64,000 nucleotides of DNA, taken from NCBI GenBank assembly GCA_039602395.1, contig JBCNJP010000003.1, forward strand, positions 19,182,956 through 19,246,955. Reading direction: 5' to 3'. Shown piece by piece: positions 47,053 through 57,683 of the stretch (the stretch's first letter is position 1; every line of letters starts with the position of its first letter). This DNA is from Deinandra increscens subsp. villosa. Lineage: Eukaryota > Streptophyta > Magnoliopsida > Asterales > Asteraceae. The notes beneath the pieces are model-generated. The model ran no database searches. It was given only the letters and a program-made list of their open reading frames with translations, and was not told the DNA's origin. The translations under genes and the position numbers were made by a program.

Positions 47053-50000
47053 ATGTTGAACTTTGATAACGAAATCGGAACAAGTCAGAAAGTTCCCAAG
47101 TTGTTGAAGTTGGAAGACTACCAAAATTGGAAGCAACGATTTTTTGCCTACATAAGCACGAATGATATCGATTTGTGGATTCCGATTAAGAAGCTTTACC
47201 AACATCCAACTGATCAAGGAGATTTCAAAGAAGTTCATACCTTCGACATTGCTGAAAGAAAATCATATGAGCTTGAACAGAAAGCATTTGGTTATCTTAC
47301 GATGGCATTACCCACTGAGTTGTTACATCAATTTAGTACTTGCAAGAAATAAAAAAAATTGTGGGATGCTTTATCAGCAAGATGTGAAGGGAATGATCAA
47401 TACAAAAAGAGTCGGAAGAAGGTATTAAGTAAAGTGTTTGAATTTTTCAACATTACGAGAATGAAAACATCACGACTCTTGTATCAAGATTGTCACATCT
47501 TATAAGTGAATTGAAGATTGTGGGAATTGAGAAAACGGATGAAGAGTTAAAAGAAAATATTATGGAGGCGTTACTAGAAAAATAGGAAAATTATGTGTTG
47601 TTGCTTACACATGATAAAGAATTTTCCACATTGACATTTCATGATCTAACTGGTAAACTTCATGCTCGTGAGATGGAAATGATGAATTTCAACAAGACCA
47701 AAGCAAATCCGCAAAATCCAGAATTGTATCATGGTGAGAATGCTACTAGTATGACGGCTAAGACTAAACGAAGTCTGAGTTCTGCACCACCTACTGCTTT
47801 CATTGGAAATATTTCTAGAAATTCTAAGAATAATTCATCACGGGGTTGTAGCTTTACAATTCCAGAATCATCAAATCGGAATGCTTTTTCTGCTGAAACA
47901 ACAGATGATTGTGCTAAAATGATTGTTGCTTAATATCTTCATCTTTTGGATTGGTTATCAAAAATGTTGCTGATGCAAAAATAACAAGGGATGATCTTGA
48001 TGAACTGGATGATGATCAATTAAATGAATGGAATTATCTTGGCAATATGTTATGCTGGGTCAAATATCAAAAAGGTTTTTCAAGAAAAATGGAAGAACTA
48101 CTTATGATTTTAATGGAAGATTGGGTTTGACAAATCTAAGTTGAAATGTTACAAGTGTTCCAAACTTGGACATTTTGCTTAAGAATGTCAACAGACACAT
48201 GTTAACAAACCTGGTTTCACATCTAATACTAGTTCTCAACCGTCTTCAAGCAATTCAAACAAGACAACTTTAACGGTTCAAAATGATGGTGTTTATGATT
48301 AGGGCAAACATTTTGACACATCTACTTTGATTGCCACTCATGATCAACAAGATGACTACTGTTCAGATTCAAGTTCAGAACCAAGTTCCTACGAATCAGC
48401 TAAAAATATGGAATTGTTGAAAGAAAATACTTCATTTTTGAATGAAATTAGCAAGCTTTCTGATGAACTTAAGTTGGTGAAGGAGGATTTGGAAGTTTCT
48501 AAGAAAAATGAGAAAGATTTGGCTGTGAAAAATGATTTGTTGGAAAAGGAGATTACATTGCATACCAAAGTTCTTCAATATGTAAATAATGATTTGGAGG
48601 TGTTTAAAAAGAATGAAAAGGATTGTGAAGAACGAATTGCTAAATTGATTGAAGAAAAGGAGGAATTGGTTAAAGAAGTAAATAAATGGAAAGATGAAGC
48701 AGAAGATGCTGCTAATGATTTTCAAAATTTGTTTGATAAATCAAAAACTAAGCTTGATTTGCTCACAAAGAATGCTGAAGAATATGATGTTAAGATTGAG
48801 GCATAACAAGTTGATATGGAGAAGTTGTTGGATGAGAAGATAAAGTTGGTTAGTGTTAACAAAGTGCACACTGCGAATCTTGAAATCCAAAAGCGAAATG
48901 AGGTTAAATTGAAGAAAGAATTGTTTGATGGGCTCGAAAATCTCCGATTGCAAAAGTTTGAAACATATAAGGTTGCAAAGTGATTGATAGCTACCGAGAA
49001 GGAGTTAGCTGAAGCCCAACAACATATTTCAGATTTAAAGATTCAAGTGATTGATGCTAATCGGCTGCTGAATAATGTTTCAAATTCGCAATTGTTCACA
49101 AGTTTCTTAGCAAATGATGTCAATTTTGAAAAGATGTTTGATAAGACAGCATTACCCCCTGCAAATATCAAAGAAGTTGTTAAGGATGTGAAAGAAAAGG
49201 TGGAAGATTATGATTATTCCAAGTTTACATCCTCAATTTCTGATGAAGAGAAGGTTGTGAAAAAGAAGAAGCATAAGAAGAAAGGCAAGAAGAAGAACAT
49301 GCAAGTTGAGGTTCCTAAAACTCCACAGTTCGTATCCGGTTCTACGTCGACAAAAAATGAAAATTTAGCTACATCTAGTGAGAAGATTCGTTCTCAACCT
49401 GAATTTGATGAGATGATTTTTTATGAGCAGAAAAATGTTAATGAAGTCAAAGCTGAAGTTTCAAGGTTGGCAAAGAATGGACATTAGACTTCAAGTTCTA
49501 AGGAAAATATTTCTTGAAAGAATGTTGGATTAGGTTTTCAAGCATTGAATGTTCAAGCTGAAGACGTTTCAGTTTCTAAACCACAAGATTTGAAGAAGCT
49601 CAAAATGAAGCAAGTTAAGAAGGAAAATTTAAAGGCTAAAAAGGTTCGACCCGAGAGGTTTTACAAACTTAAGGGCTCGGAACAATTATTTTCTGATCAA
49701 GAATTTCCGCTTCATTGCATCGATGCACGAAAGATTTCTGAAGTCTTTGTTAAGGATGTTGCTTCACCAAACCTGAACAATCATAATGCAAAATTTTATT
49801 CTGATGGTTCTTATTCTCAAAGCCCAGCATCTAAATGGGTTCATGACCATATACATCAGTTATATGATTCTTCTTTTGGTTATTTTAGGGATATTCATGT
49901 TTGTGAATCTATGCAGTCACCCAGAAGGTGGGAGAAAACTAAACGTATCTGTTATATTTGCCACAAACAAGGACATATGGCAAAGGATTGTCCAACTCCT

Positions 50001-50306
50001 GCTGTTTCAGATCCAAGATTTCAAAAGACACCAGTTTTTGGTAAACCTGACAAACCAAAGTTCTTTGATGAACAAGGCAGAGTTTTTAATGAAGTCGAGC
50101 CTACATTCTTTTTGAAACAAAAACGTTTTGTTCCTATTTTCCAAAAGATTCAAAATATAGGTTCATCATCACAGCCACCTGTAAGTAATTCATCAAAAAC
50201 TGAATTTCCAAAACAACAACAATTCTGGAAACCAAAGGTGGTTTCAAAGCAAAACCAGGACACTGGTCGACGAGAAGCAGTCGCTTTGGCTCAAGTTAAA
50301 ATCTAA
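47053..50306 (+). pseudogene. Long retrotransposon gag: UBN2-like, CCHC, coiled coil, second CCHC
   Basis: The N-terminus (KVPKLLKLEDYQNWKQRF, ISTNDIDLWIPI) is UBN2/gag-like. A stop near 47350 and a frameshift near 47440 follow. From there to 50306 a single frame runs, broken by point stops (47583, 47931, 48804, 48981, 49485 and others). It contains EMEMMNFNKTKA, a knuckle CYKCSKLGHFA-stop-EC (about 48147-48190), and an acidic lead-in. A coiled coil rich in Lys, Glu and Leu follows (about 48400-48980), then a Lys-rich patch KKKKHKKKGKKK (49258-49296). A second knuckle CYICHKQGHMAKDC (49951-49992) and a Gln/Pro tail finish the frame. Stops are single-base changes, so it was intact not very long ago. 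Confidence 0.82.
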
Positions 50307-52072
50307 TGAGTTTGACCAGTGTGCAGGTACTTCTAGAAGACCTATCGAAGATTGCAAAGTTGTTGATGGAGGAGTATTCTGCTTAACTTAAATTTCATGA
50401 AATATATTTTTCTAACATGCAAGTTTTTCTGGAACTTTCAAATGCAAGGTATCCGTGTTGGTTGATCAATTTTCTTTTCTTTACGTTTCGTTTGTGTTTT
50501 TCAAAAGAAAATTGTAAAAGCAAAAAATAAAGTCTTGTTTTTGTAAAATGAAAAATTCAAAAATAGAGTTTTTTTTTTTTCATTTTAAGGGGGAGAATTG
50601 CATGTAAGGGGGAGAAATTGAGAAAATGCATGTTATGGGAAGAAGATGAATACATTGAAATATATAAGGAATGTGAATACATGCAAAATATATAAAATTT
50701 TGAGAAATTGATCATTAGGAATTGATGGTACATTGGCTTATGTTTCCGACTCAAGGATAGAGTAAATGAAAAAGCCATAAGATCATTGTTTGATGTGCTT
50801 GGTAGGCTTGGCAAATCAGAAAGTATTCAGATGTGATATACACTAAATACTAATGCTTGACCATGTGGATAACATCTTGATGCGTATTTCATGACAAAAA
50901 GAAAAATAAGTGTGAAAATCAAAATGAGAAGTCACTGTGTACACATGTGTTCATTTTGCAAAGATTTAAACTTGTTTGATTTTTTTTATTTTCTCAAATG
51001 ATCGGACTTTCTCAGCGTATCAAAAGATCGATTTGATCGTTGCTCATTTGACGTTCTACTTTATTTTCTTTGGTGTTTCATATAACTCACCGGACTTTCT
51101 CTGCGTGTACGGGGGTACCGACCTGATTGTTGTTGGGTTATACAATTTCAACTTGTTTTATCTTTCTTATTTTGTTAAATCCGAGGCCTTATCTGCGTAT
51201 CAAAAGATCGACCTTAAGGTAGACGATTTAATGTTCTTATTTCTTTTTGCATGAAACACAGTTGATAATATCATGAAAACATTATGCTTTGTGATAATCA
51301 CAAGTGTAATCATACAAGAAATGAAGTAATCACACAAGAAAAAGAAAATGTCTGAATATGTCTGATAGTGTGGGATACACTGGCCAAAGTAAAATCTAAT
51401 CAATACCTTAACATATCCAGATGTTATGAGTATGATTCTGCCTGAGTTTAAGATGGACAAACTCTACCGGCAATCAGCATGACTTATGTGCTTCAATTAG
51501 TTGAAATCGAAGTGTAGTTTAGTGTGTCATGTCTAATATGATTCCGTATAGTGATCTTTCTCATACAAAAAATAGTGTTTATTTCAGTATTGCAATTTCA
51601 TTTCATTTCAGAAAAGTACAAAAAGATTTTTGGTGTGTTTTAGCATAAGTTTGAAAAATCAAAAAGATTTTAGGTTTGTTTTGATATAAATTTCCTAAAA
51701 GCAAAAAAGATATTGCTTCTGTTTTATTTTCGATCTGATCAACACGTGATACAAATCAAAATTTCAAAATCATATCTTCAAGTCTCGAAGAGACGTTTTG
51801 CGCCAAGATTATTTAAATTTTGAGCAGGTTGCTAGAGTGAAAGATGTCACAACTTCAAGTCTTCTAAAGCTGCTGATAGAGACAGAGATACACCAGACAT
51901 TGTCAAGTATTCAAGATCAAGTTATGATCAAGTTGAGGAAGATTTTGTTCGAAGATTCATTTCATTGGACGAACGGATTCTACACTTGAGGGGGAGTTTG
52001 ATTGCAAATATAGTTTTGATGATGTTGAAGAGATACTGCACATGACGAGGGGGAGTTTATAAATTCAAGTTT
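50307..52072 (+). other. Non-coding interior of the gag-only element
   Basis: No pol domain is seen in any frame. GGGGGAG tracts occur near 50590, 50611, 51990 and 52049, the last shortly before the 3' LTR as expected for a polypurine tract. Three diverged repeats of about 85-95 bp (each with ACTTTCTCTGCGT...GATCGA) lie at about 51006, 51091 and 51188. Confidence 0.6.
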
Positions 52073-52448
52073 TGTGCGTCGTGTTATGTATCAAGCCAAG
52101 ACAAAGATCAAGATTAAGACAAGGTTGTCTGCTAGCCGAACCTGGTCCGAACCTGAGGTTCGGATCAGACGAACTTCAGGTTCACTTGAGGTTCGGCCAG
52201 TCGCTATATATAGATGTTGTGTCTTTGTAATCTAAGACAGGGAGAGGCTGAGCGTGTGAGAATAGTGCTAAAGTGTGTGTTTTTTGTGGTGTATTCTCTT
52301 AGTCATTTCTGAGTGTCTACTGATTGTAATTGTTCGTTTGATCAATAAAACAATCGGTTAATTACTTGTTTCTCTTTCGAATTAGCTAAATCGAGTAGAC
52401 AATCCGATGCTCACGCATTTTCAATTGTTGATAGACAAATAATCCATC
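52073..52448 (+). repeat. 3' LTR of the gag-only element
   Basis: A 376-bp LTR with TATA box CTATATATAG (about 52203), the palindrome GAACCTGAGGTTC, and a poly(A)-like AATAAAACAATCGG. It is followed by AGATC and then LINE sequence. Confidence 0.85.
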
Positions 52449-52618
52449 AGATCAACTCGCAGACATCAGACTCCTTAATGACGTTAGCCGCCTGATCTTT
52501 GCATCCATCAAACTCCATTCCCACACATTCACCAATTTTAATAGTACATGACACCTCCTCTGCCAATTGACAAGAGCTCCAATCGACATCCAATTTCATC
52601 TCCCCCTCCATTGTTTTT
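52449..52618 (-). pseudogene. L1 LINE ORF1 end / ORF2 start, continuation of 42651-46530
   Basis: The minus-strand frame MEGEMKLDVDWSSCQLAEEV to SDVCELI ends exactly at the LTR element. Joining it to 46530 gives CELI-LNLQQQGLG in one frame, so this is the 5' part of the same LINE. Confidence 0.75.
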
Positions 52619-52621
52619 TAA

Positions 52622-53040
52622 AAGCAATCGACAACAAGTAAGAAGCTAGGTAGTCACCAAACGTTACAAAGATAAGGAGTTTCAAGAATCCCAATTCACA
52701 TTTACATTTTTACAACGATTACCAAATCAAATATAATTTCAATTCTTGATCTCCTTGACGACGTTGTGGATAGACGGTCTTTTTTTATTAAATACCACAT
52801 TGTTTCATTGCTTTCAAATTACCCATTAACCCGTGAGAAAAATAGTGTTAATCGTCATTGCTTTTCTTCCCGTAATCAAGTCCTTTTTGTGAATTTTGGA
52901 GGAGATCCCGGACATAAAAAGCGAACACTGGGGTAATTTGCACCATTGGCCAATTACTTGCCACACGATATCAGGGAAGAAGCAGGCTGTGAAAATGTGA
53001 ATAATGTGCGGGCGGTGTATATAAAAATATGACAATTATG
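52622..53040 (-). pseudogene. Second LINE 3' fragment (zf-RVT C-terminus)
   Basis: The minus-strand frame from about 53035 to 52826 reads HIFTACFFPDIVWQVIGQWC, then SGISSKIHKKDLI, typical of the L1 ORF2 C-terminus (zf-RVT and tail). A 3' UTR and A-rich end at about 52622 follow. It is a separate, 5'-truncated copy placed directly upstream of the first LINE. Confidence 0.65.
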
Positions 53041-53689
53041 AGTCAGTTTTGACACCACTATTGCTCAGGCTTTAAATTTATAAAACACGGTAACTAAACA
53101 ATAACCATACACTACACAGCTGGGAAAGTGCACACATCATTGACGTAGTATAGTGATGGTAAGATACCGAGGTCGTCCGACACAAGAAATGGAGAGCTCT
53201 TGATACTTCACCTTTATTAACGTCTAACCAAATCTGAAAGGTATGAAACGGGTTAATTAAACTACAAATAAGAAAATGAGATGAAAGTGGGTTTTAAGTT
53301 AATTTAATCAAAGATAATATTACTTGGGAGGACTTGCCGAGGGCTGGGTTAGTAACCATATTGTAAATAAACTTAGCCTTAAAATTGATATTTTTAAGTT
53401 CAAAAGGCCCACCTCTCTGCCTCAAATTCTTATAGTGCGCCTCTCTCGTTAGTCACCTGTGAAAATGACTTCCGAGATGACCGTCTGTAAATAACAAATA
53501 AACTGTGTGTGATTGCTATTTACTTGTAGGACCTTATGGTCTAAGTATCGTTACACTTGGATACGTTATCATAAACCCGCAAGGAAAAAACCCACACACC
53601 TAATTATATTATTGAGTAAACATTTTTATAAGGGACTAAGATCTGTTTCCACCCATGCACCGCTCTTGCGCATGCAAATATTTTGGGTA
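53041..53689. other. Intergenic stretch
   Basis: No gene or element borders are recognised. Confidence 0.45.
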
Positions 53690-53889
53690 TTGTTACGGGT
53701 ACTATGTCGGGTAATTCAGGATGGGTATCAGGCCGGGTATCAACTAATCCCATGCCCGTTCACGAACCCGGAATTTTTTTATTTATCAATCCTATACCCG
53801 TTCCCATACCCGAATATCCGGGCCTATACCCGACCTGGATGACTTGGGTTTAGGGTATACTCGTTGGGCCTGGGCTTTTTTGCCATCCC
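53690..53889. mobile_element. Probable hAT-type MITE fragment
   Basis: A block dense in CGGGTAT / ATACCCG inverted motifs ends in TTGCCATCCCTG, the inverse of a common plant hAT terminus CAGGGATGGCAA. The left terminus is not found, so it is truncated or misdelimited. Its right end abuts a truncated Gypsy LTR. Confidence 0.4.
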
Positions 53890-56130
53890 TGGAGCTATGC
53901 TTACTTCAGTTTCATGATGTTTATTGATAGAAACCAAATGCTCATATATATAGCCTACTACCAATAAAAAGGAAATAAATAATAACTAAATTCCTAACAA
54001 CCTGGAGGAGAACTTGGTCATCCCACGTTTCATATTATTCATCAACTAATTGACTACCTAATCAAACTAACTATTCAAATAAAAATGAAATTAAATGTAG
54101 CCATCTGCATGCATGCGATCAACTAATATCTAGGCTTGGTGACCCCTACATATTCTTCTTGGACTCAAGTAAGTCGAGCTTAAACTTCTTAGGTGACCCA
54201 GGTACGTAACAATCCACCCTCTTACACTTGCCTTTTCCTTAAGGCAAAACACCAGATAAGGCTCCTTGGGATGTAGTTCCGCGACTCGAGTGAGTTTTAG
54301 TTCATCCAAACCGAAGCGTTTCAAACTGTGTAACTTGTTGGACGAATTGGTGAGATGGAATCCAAATAGTAAGTTTTTGAAAGTCAAACTCTACCGGGAC
54401 TAAGGTCTTCAATCGTTGAGTACCTAGGACTATCGGGTAAGCAACAACGGGTAAAACAAACAAACTAGTAGTGACGGTATACCCCGAAACAAAATCATGA
54501 GGTTCCTGACCCGACTGATACAAATAAGTGTATCATTACTAGCGACCTCCACGTCGAACTTCACATCATTTGCAACTGTGAGTCCTAATTGATTAACCAA
54601 GGATTGAGATAGGAAATTATGTGTACTGCCACCATTTATCAACACTACAACCGCATGCTCACCAATCTTACCCGAAAATCGGAGAGTTTGGGGAAGACTG
54701 GCACCCGAAGCAGCAAGAAAGGAAATCTCGACTTGAAAACCTCCCAGCATCGGATCAAGAGGTTCTTCTACTTGACCCTTATTCTCTATCTCACGTATGT
54801 CGTTAATCAATGAAGAGTTGAGGCTTGCGACACTTACGTCCCTGCGTATAGAGTTCATCACAATAATAATATAGGCCCTTGTCACGACGTACCCGAGCCT
54901 CAGTAGTAGATAGTCGATGAACTGGGTTAGGGGATGGAAGAGCAAGCAGTTGTGTTGGAATGGAACCCAATATTCCCGAGGTGGACGACAAATTTGTAGA
55001 GGATCTAGAATTATGGAGTCCATATGCAGTGAATCTTGCCGCCCATTTAATTCTCCTTGTTGCAGATTAAAATTTTCTTCAACCAACATGACCAAGCCAA
55101 TTGCATCCGCCAAATAACGCAGCTTTTTGAGCTTGACTTCCAATCGCACCTCATCCATCAGACCTCCGATAAAACACCATAGCAGAACACTCTCTGGAAG
55201 GCCATCAACACAATGCTATAACCGTTCGGAAGCCTCTATATAAGCTGCCACCATCTCTTGTTTAAGCCGATAGAGTGATTACAAGGGATCCTCGTAATCA
55301 GTGGGTCTAAAACGACTTACTAAAGTAGTAGTAATTACGTCGACGTGAGAGGACCTCGTGCCTTCATATACCAATAGTGCCATTAAAGGGCGGTACCGTC
55401 TAGATGAAAAGAAGCCAAACTAAGTTGATCCGCTTCCGCCACATATTAAAATTCAAAATATTGTTCGGATTGGTAAATCCAACCTGTAGGGTCGTCATCG
55501 CTAAACCGGGGAAAATGAAGCTTTAGAGATGGTTACATCTCACCGCTGGACATGACCATCGTTCCCTTACCAGACCCGTAGCATGGAATGGTCCTTTCTT
55601 TTTGAGGGATTGAACTTCTTTCATCAACCGCTCGAACATAGTACTGAACTTCTCATAGTTATCTTAGGTCTCCTTCTGAAATTGTTCAAGAGATTTGATA
55701 CGGGTTTCTATTGGATCAAGGCTGCTCTGATACCACTGATATGGTTCAAGAACAATTGAGATTAGAGAAATAGAAATAGAGAGACGTGAGGGAAAGAAGA
55801 GAGGGACGAGGAGGTATGTTTACTTCAAATTCATGATGTTTATTGATAAAAACCCAAGGCTCATATATATAGCCTACTACCAAATAAAAGATAATAACTA
55901 ATAACCTAAATTCCTAATAACCTGGAGGAGAACTTGGTCATCCCACGCTTCCTATTATTCATCAACTAATTGACTACCTAATCAAACTAATAACTCAGAT
56001 AAAAAAGAAATTAAATGTTGCCATCAGCATGCATGTAATCAACTAATATTTAGGATTGTTGGCTCCTGCATATTCTTCTTGGACTCCAGTATGTCAAGCT
56101 TGAACTTCTTAGGTGACCGGGTACGTAACA
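53890..56130 (-). mobile_element. Gypsy-type LTR element reduced to gag/protease
   Basis: Direct repeats of about 320 bp (53890-54211 and 55808-56130) are the LTRs, both ending GGTACGTAACA on the plus strand (TGTTACGTACC start on the minus strand). The right LTR extends to 55737, where the primer site TGGTATCAGAGC follows on the minus strand (55724-55735). The left LTR is truncated. The interior is only 1.5 kb and contains degenerate gag end and protease. RT, RNase H and integrase are absent. The insertion is probably old, because the LTRs differ at many places. Confidence 0.85.
54300..55158 (-). pseudogene. Gypsy gag end and aspartic protease (degenerate)
   Basis: The minus strand has a zinc-knuckle region (ARVRRDKGLYYYCDELYTQG then CRKPQL, about 54905-54810). 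It is followed by the protease LRFSGKIGEHAVVVLINGGS and THNFLSQSLVNQLGL. The catalytic D-S/T-G appears as N-G-G, so it is inactive. It continues to VLPVVAYPIVLGTQRLKTL, the end of Gypsy protease domains. Several frameshifts are present. Confidence 0.8.
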
Positions 56131-56643
56131 GTACACTACATGTTAGGTTTACTCCGCTAGTACTACTGCTTTGCCTGTTATAACCTGGGAAACAACAGGT
56201 CTCAATAGGAGACTCGAAATTTGTTTTAAAGGAATCGTGTTGAACACAAGCCTCAACCAAATTTCTTTAAATCCGTTTCTAAAATTCTTTAAATTATTTG
56301 ATGCGAAATTTGTTTTTCTGAGAATCTTTATGCGAAATATGTCTTTCTAAGAAATCTTTATGCGAAATCTTTTCATCATTGCGAATACTTTCTGTTAAAT
56401 CCTTATTTTCTGTGAAAAGATTAAGTTTTTGTGAAACATTATGTTTTATAAGCAGAAACTGCATTCCAACTGATTGCGAAAACTGAGTTTTATGAAATCT
56501 TTATTATATGTAATTTCGTTTTTGTGTTTCAATCCTTTCTTTGTATTGCATTTCAATATGTCGTTGTATTGTATCTAGTTCTTTTCAAGTTATAATCCTT
56601 TGCAATTTGTTTATTGTAACATTCATTTTGTAATAGCATAAGT
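56131..56643. other. Intergenic stretch with repeated TGCGAAAT motifs
   Basis: No gene. ATGCGAAATTTGTTTTTCTG-like units recur at about 56300-56370. Confidence 0.45.
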
Positions 56644-57167
56644 TAGGGGTGTTCAAAACCGGATACCCGGAATTTCGGATATCCGAAAATTTCGGATATC
56701 AGTTTTCGTTGTCCAAGTCCAAGTCCGAAATTTCGGATATCCGAAATTTCGGACTGGACTCGGATAGTTAAAACGGATATCCGAAAATCCAGTTTTTTTT
56801 AAAAAAATCCACAATTTAACCAAAAAATACGACAAAACGACAAAACAAATAAACATAGTCCAAGTCTTTACATACAAATAAACATAAATTCGACCTAAAA
56901 AACGACAAAACAAATAAACATAGTCCAAGTATTCAATAATTCTTTATTTCTTTAATATAAAATTTGTTTTAATTTATTTAAATTTTCGGATACCGGGCAT
57001 CCGAAACTTCCGAAAATTTTGTAAATTCTTGTCCAAGTCCGAATTTTCGGATATCCGAGTTTCGGATATCCGAAATTCCGGATATCCGAAATTTTCGGAT
57101 AATTCGGATACGGAATTTCGGATAATTCGGATACGGATTCGGACTCGGATATTTTTGAACACCCCTA
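56644..57167. mobile_element. hAT-type MITE rich in GGATATCC palindromes
   Basis: A 524-bp element has TIR TAGGGGTGTTCAAAA at both ends and a perfect 8-bp target duplication GCATAAGT (56636-56643 and 57168-57175), both hallmarks of hAT transposons. Both flanks are packed with TTTCGGATATCCGAAA and fragments of it. There is no coding capacity. Confidence 0.94.
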
Positions 57168-57640
57168 GCATAAGTGGTAATTCAAGTGTGTTATAATCCG
57201 ACATTAAATACCAATTACTGTTACTGAACGAGTTAGGAGTTTTCAATCGATGTCCGGTTATAAACCATTTAAGCGGAACCAGGGTATATAGTCCAATTAA
57301 CCGGTTATTACGGTTTAAAAAAACTACCGGTTTTATATCCCAAATCACTACGACATTTTTGGTAGTTTGTGGGCCTTATAAGGCTCGTAGTGTCGGTTCT
57401 ACCAGGCCCAAAACCAGATCCGACCGGGTTACGTCACTCGAATACGTGTACCAAAGCACTCACTGCAAATTTATCTTTCCAAAAGCCCTAATTCGCTCTT
57501 CATCGTTCTTCGCCACAAACCCTAATTCGTTCTACAAATTTCCTATCTCACCGACAACAAAAGCCTTCGATATTATTATTCATTTCAAACTATTCTGTTT
57601 CAAGAACTCACCTGTTTTTGGTTGCAGAGATCGATTCCGA

Positions 57641-57667
57641 TTCCCATTCCGATTCCGATTCCGATTC
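57641..57667 (+). repeat. CCGATT/GATTCC short tandem repeat in the AFC3 5' UTR
   Basis: About four units of CCGATT(CC) lie just before the chosen start codon. This region is plausibly transcribed leader. Confidence 0.8.
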
Positions 57668-57683
57668 ATCTGCGGCTAGTTGA

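Larger units (their letters stand above)
46531..52448 (+). mobile_element. LTR retrotransposon carrying gag only (no pol)
   Basis: The element starts TGTGCGTCGTG at 46531 and its 3' LTR (52073-52448) starts with the same sequence. Its borders are fixed by the surrounding LINE: AGATC stands on both sides (46526-46530 and 52449-52453), and joining the flanks restores the LINE frame. The interior encodes a long gag (47053-50306) with UBN2-like N-terminus, two CCHC knuckles and a coiled coil. About 1.7 kb of non-coding DNA follows, with several GGGGGAG tracts. No protease, integrase, RT or RNase H is seen. It resembles gag-only plant elements (TR-GAG type) that use another element's enzymes (inference). 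Confidence 0.87.

Noticed and set aside
48432..48725. Minus-strand Phe/Ile-rich frame
   Set aside because: It is the antisense of the Lys/Glu coiled coil of the gag-only element.
57359..57679. Plus-strand 106-codon frame before AFC3
   Set aside because: It spans the promoter, 5' UTR and GATTCC repeats. The kinase start at 57684 is in another frame with a good exon structure.
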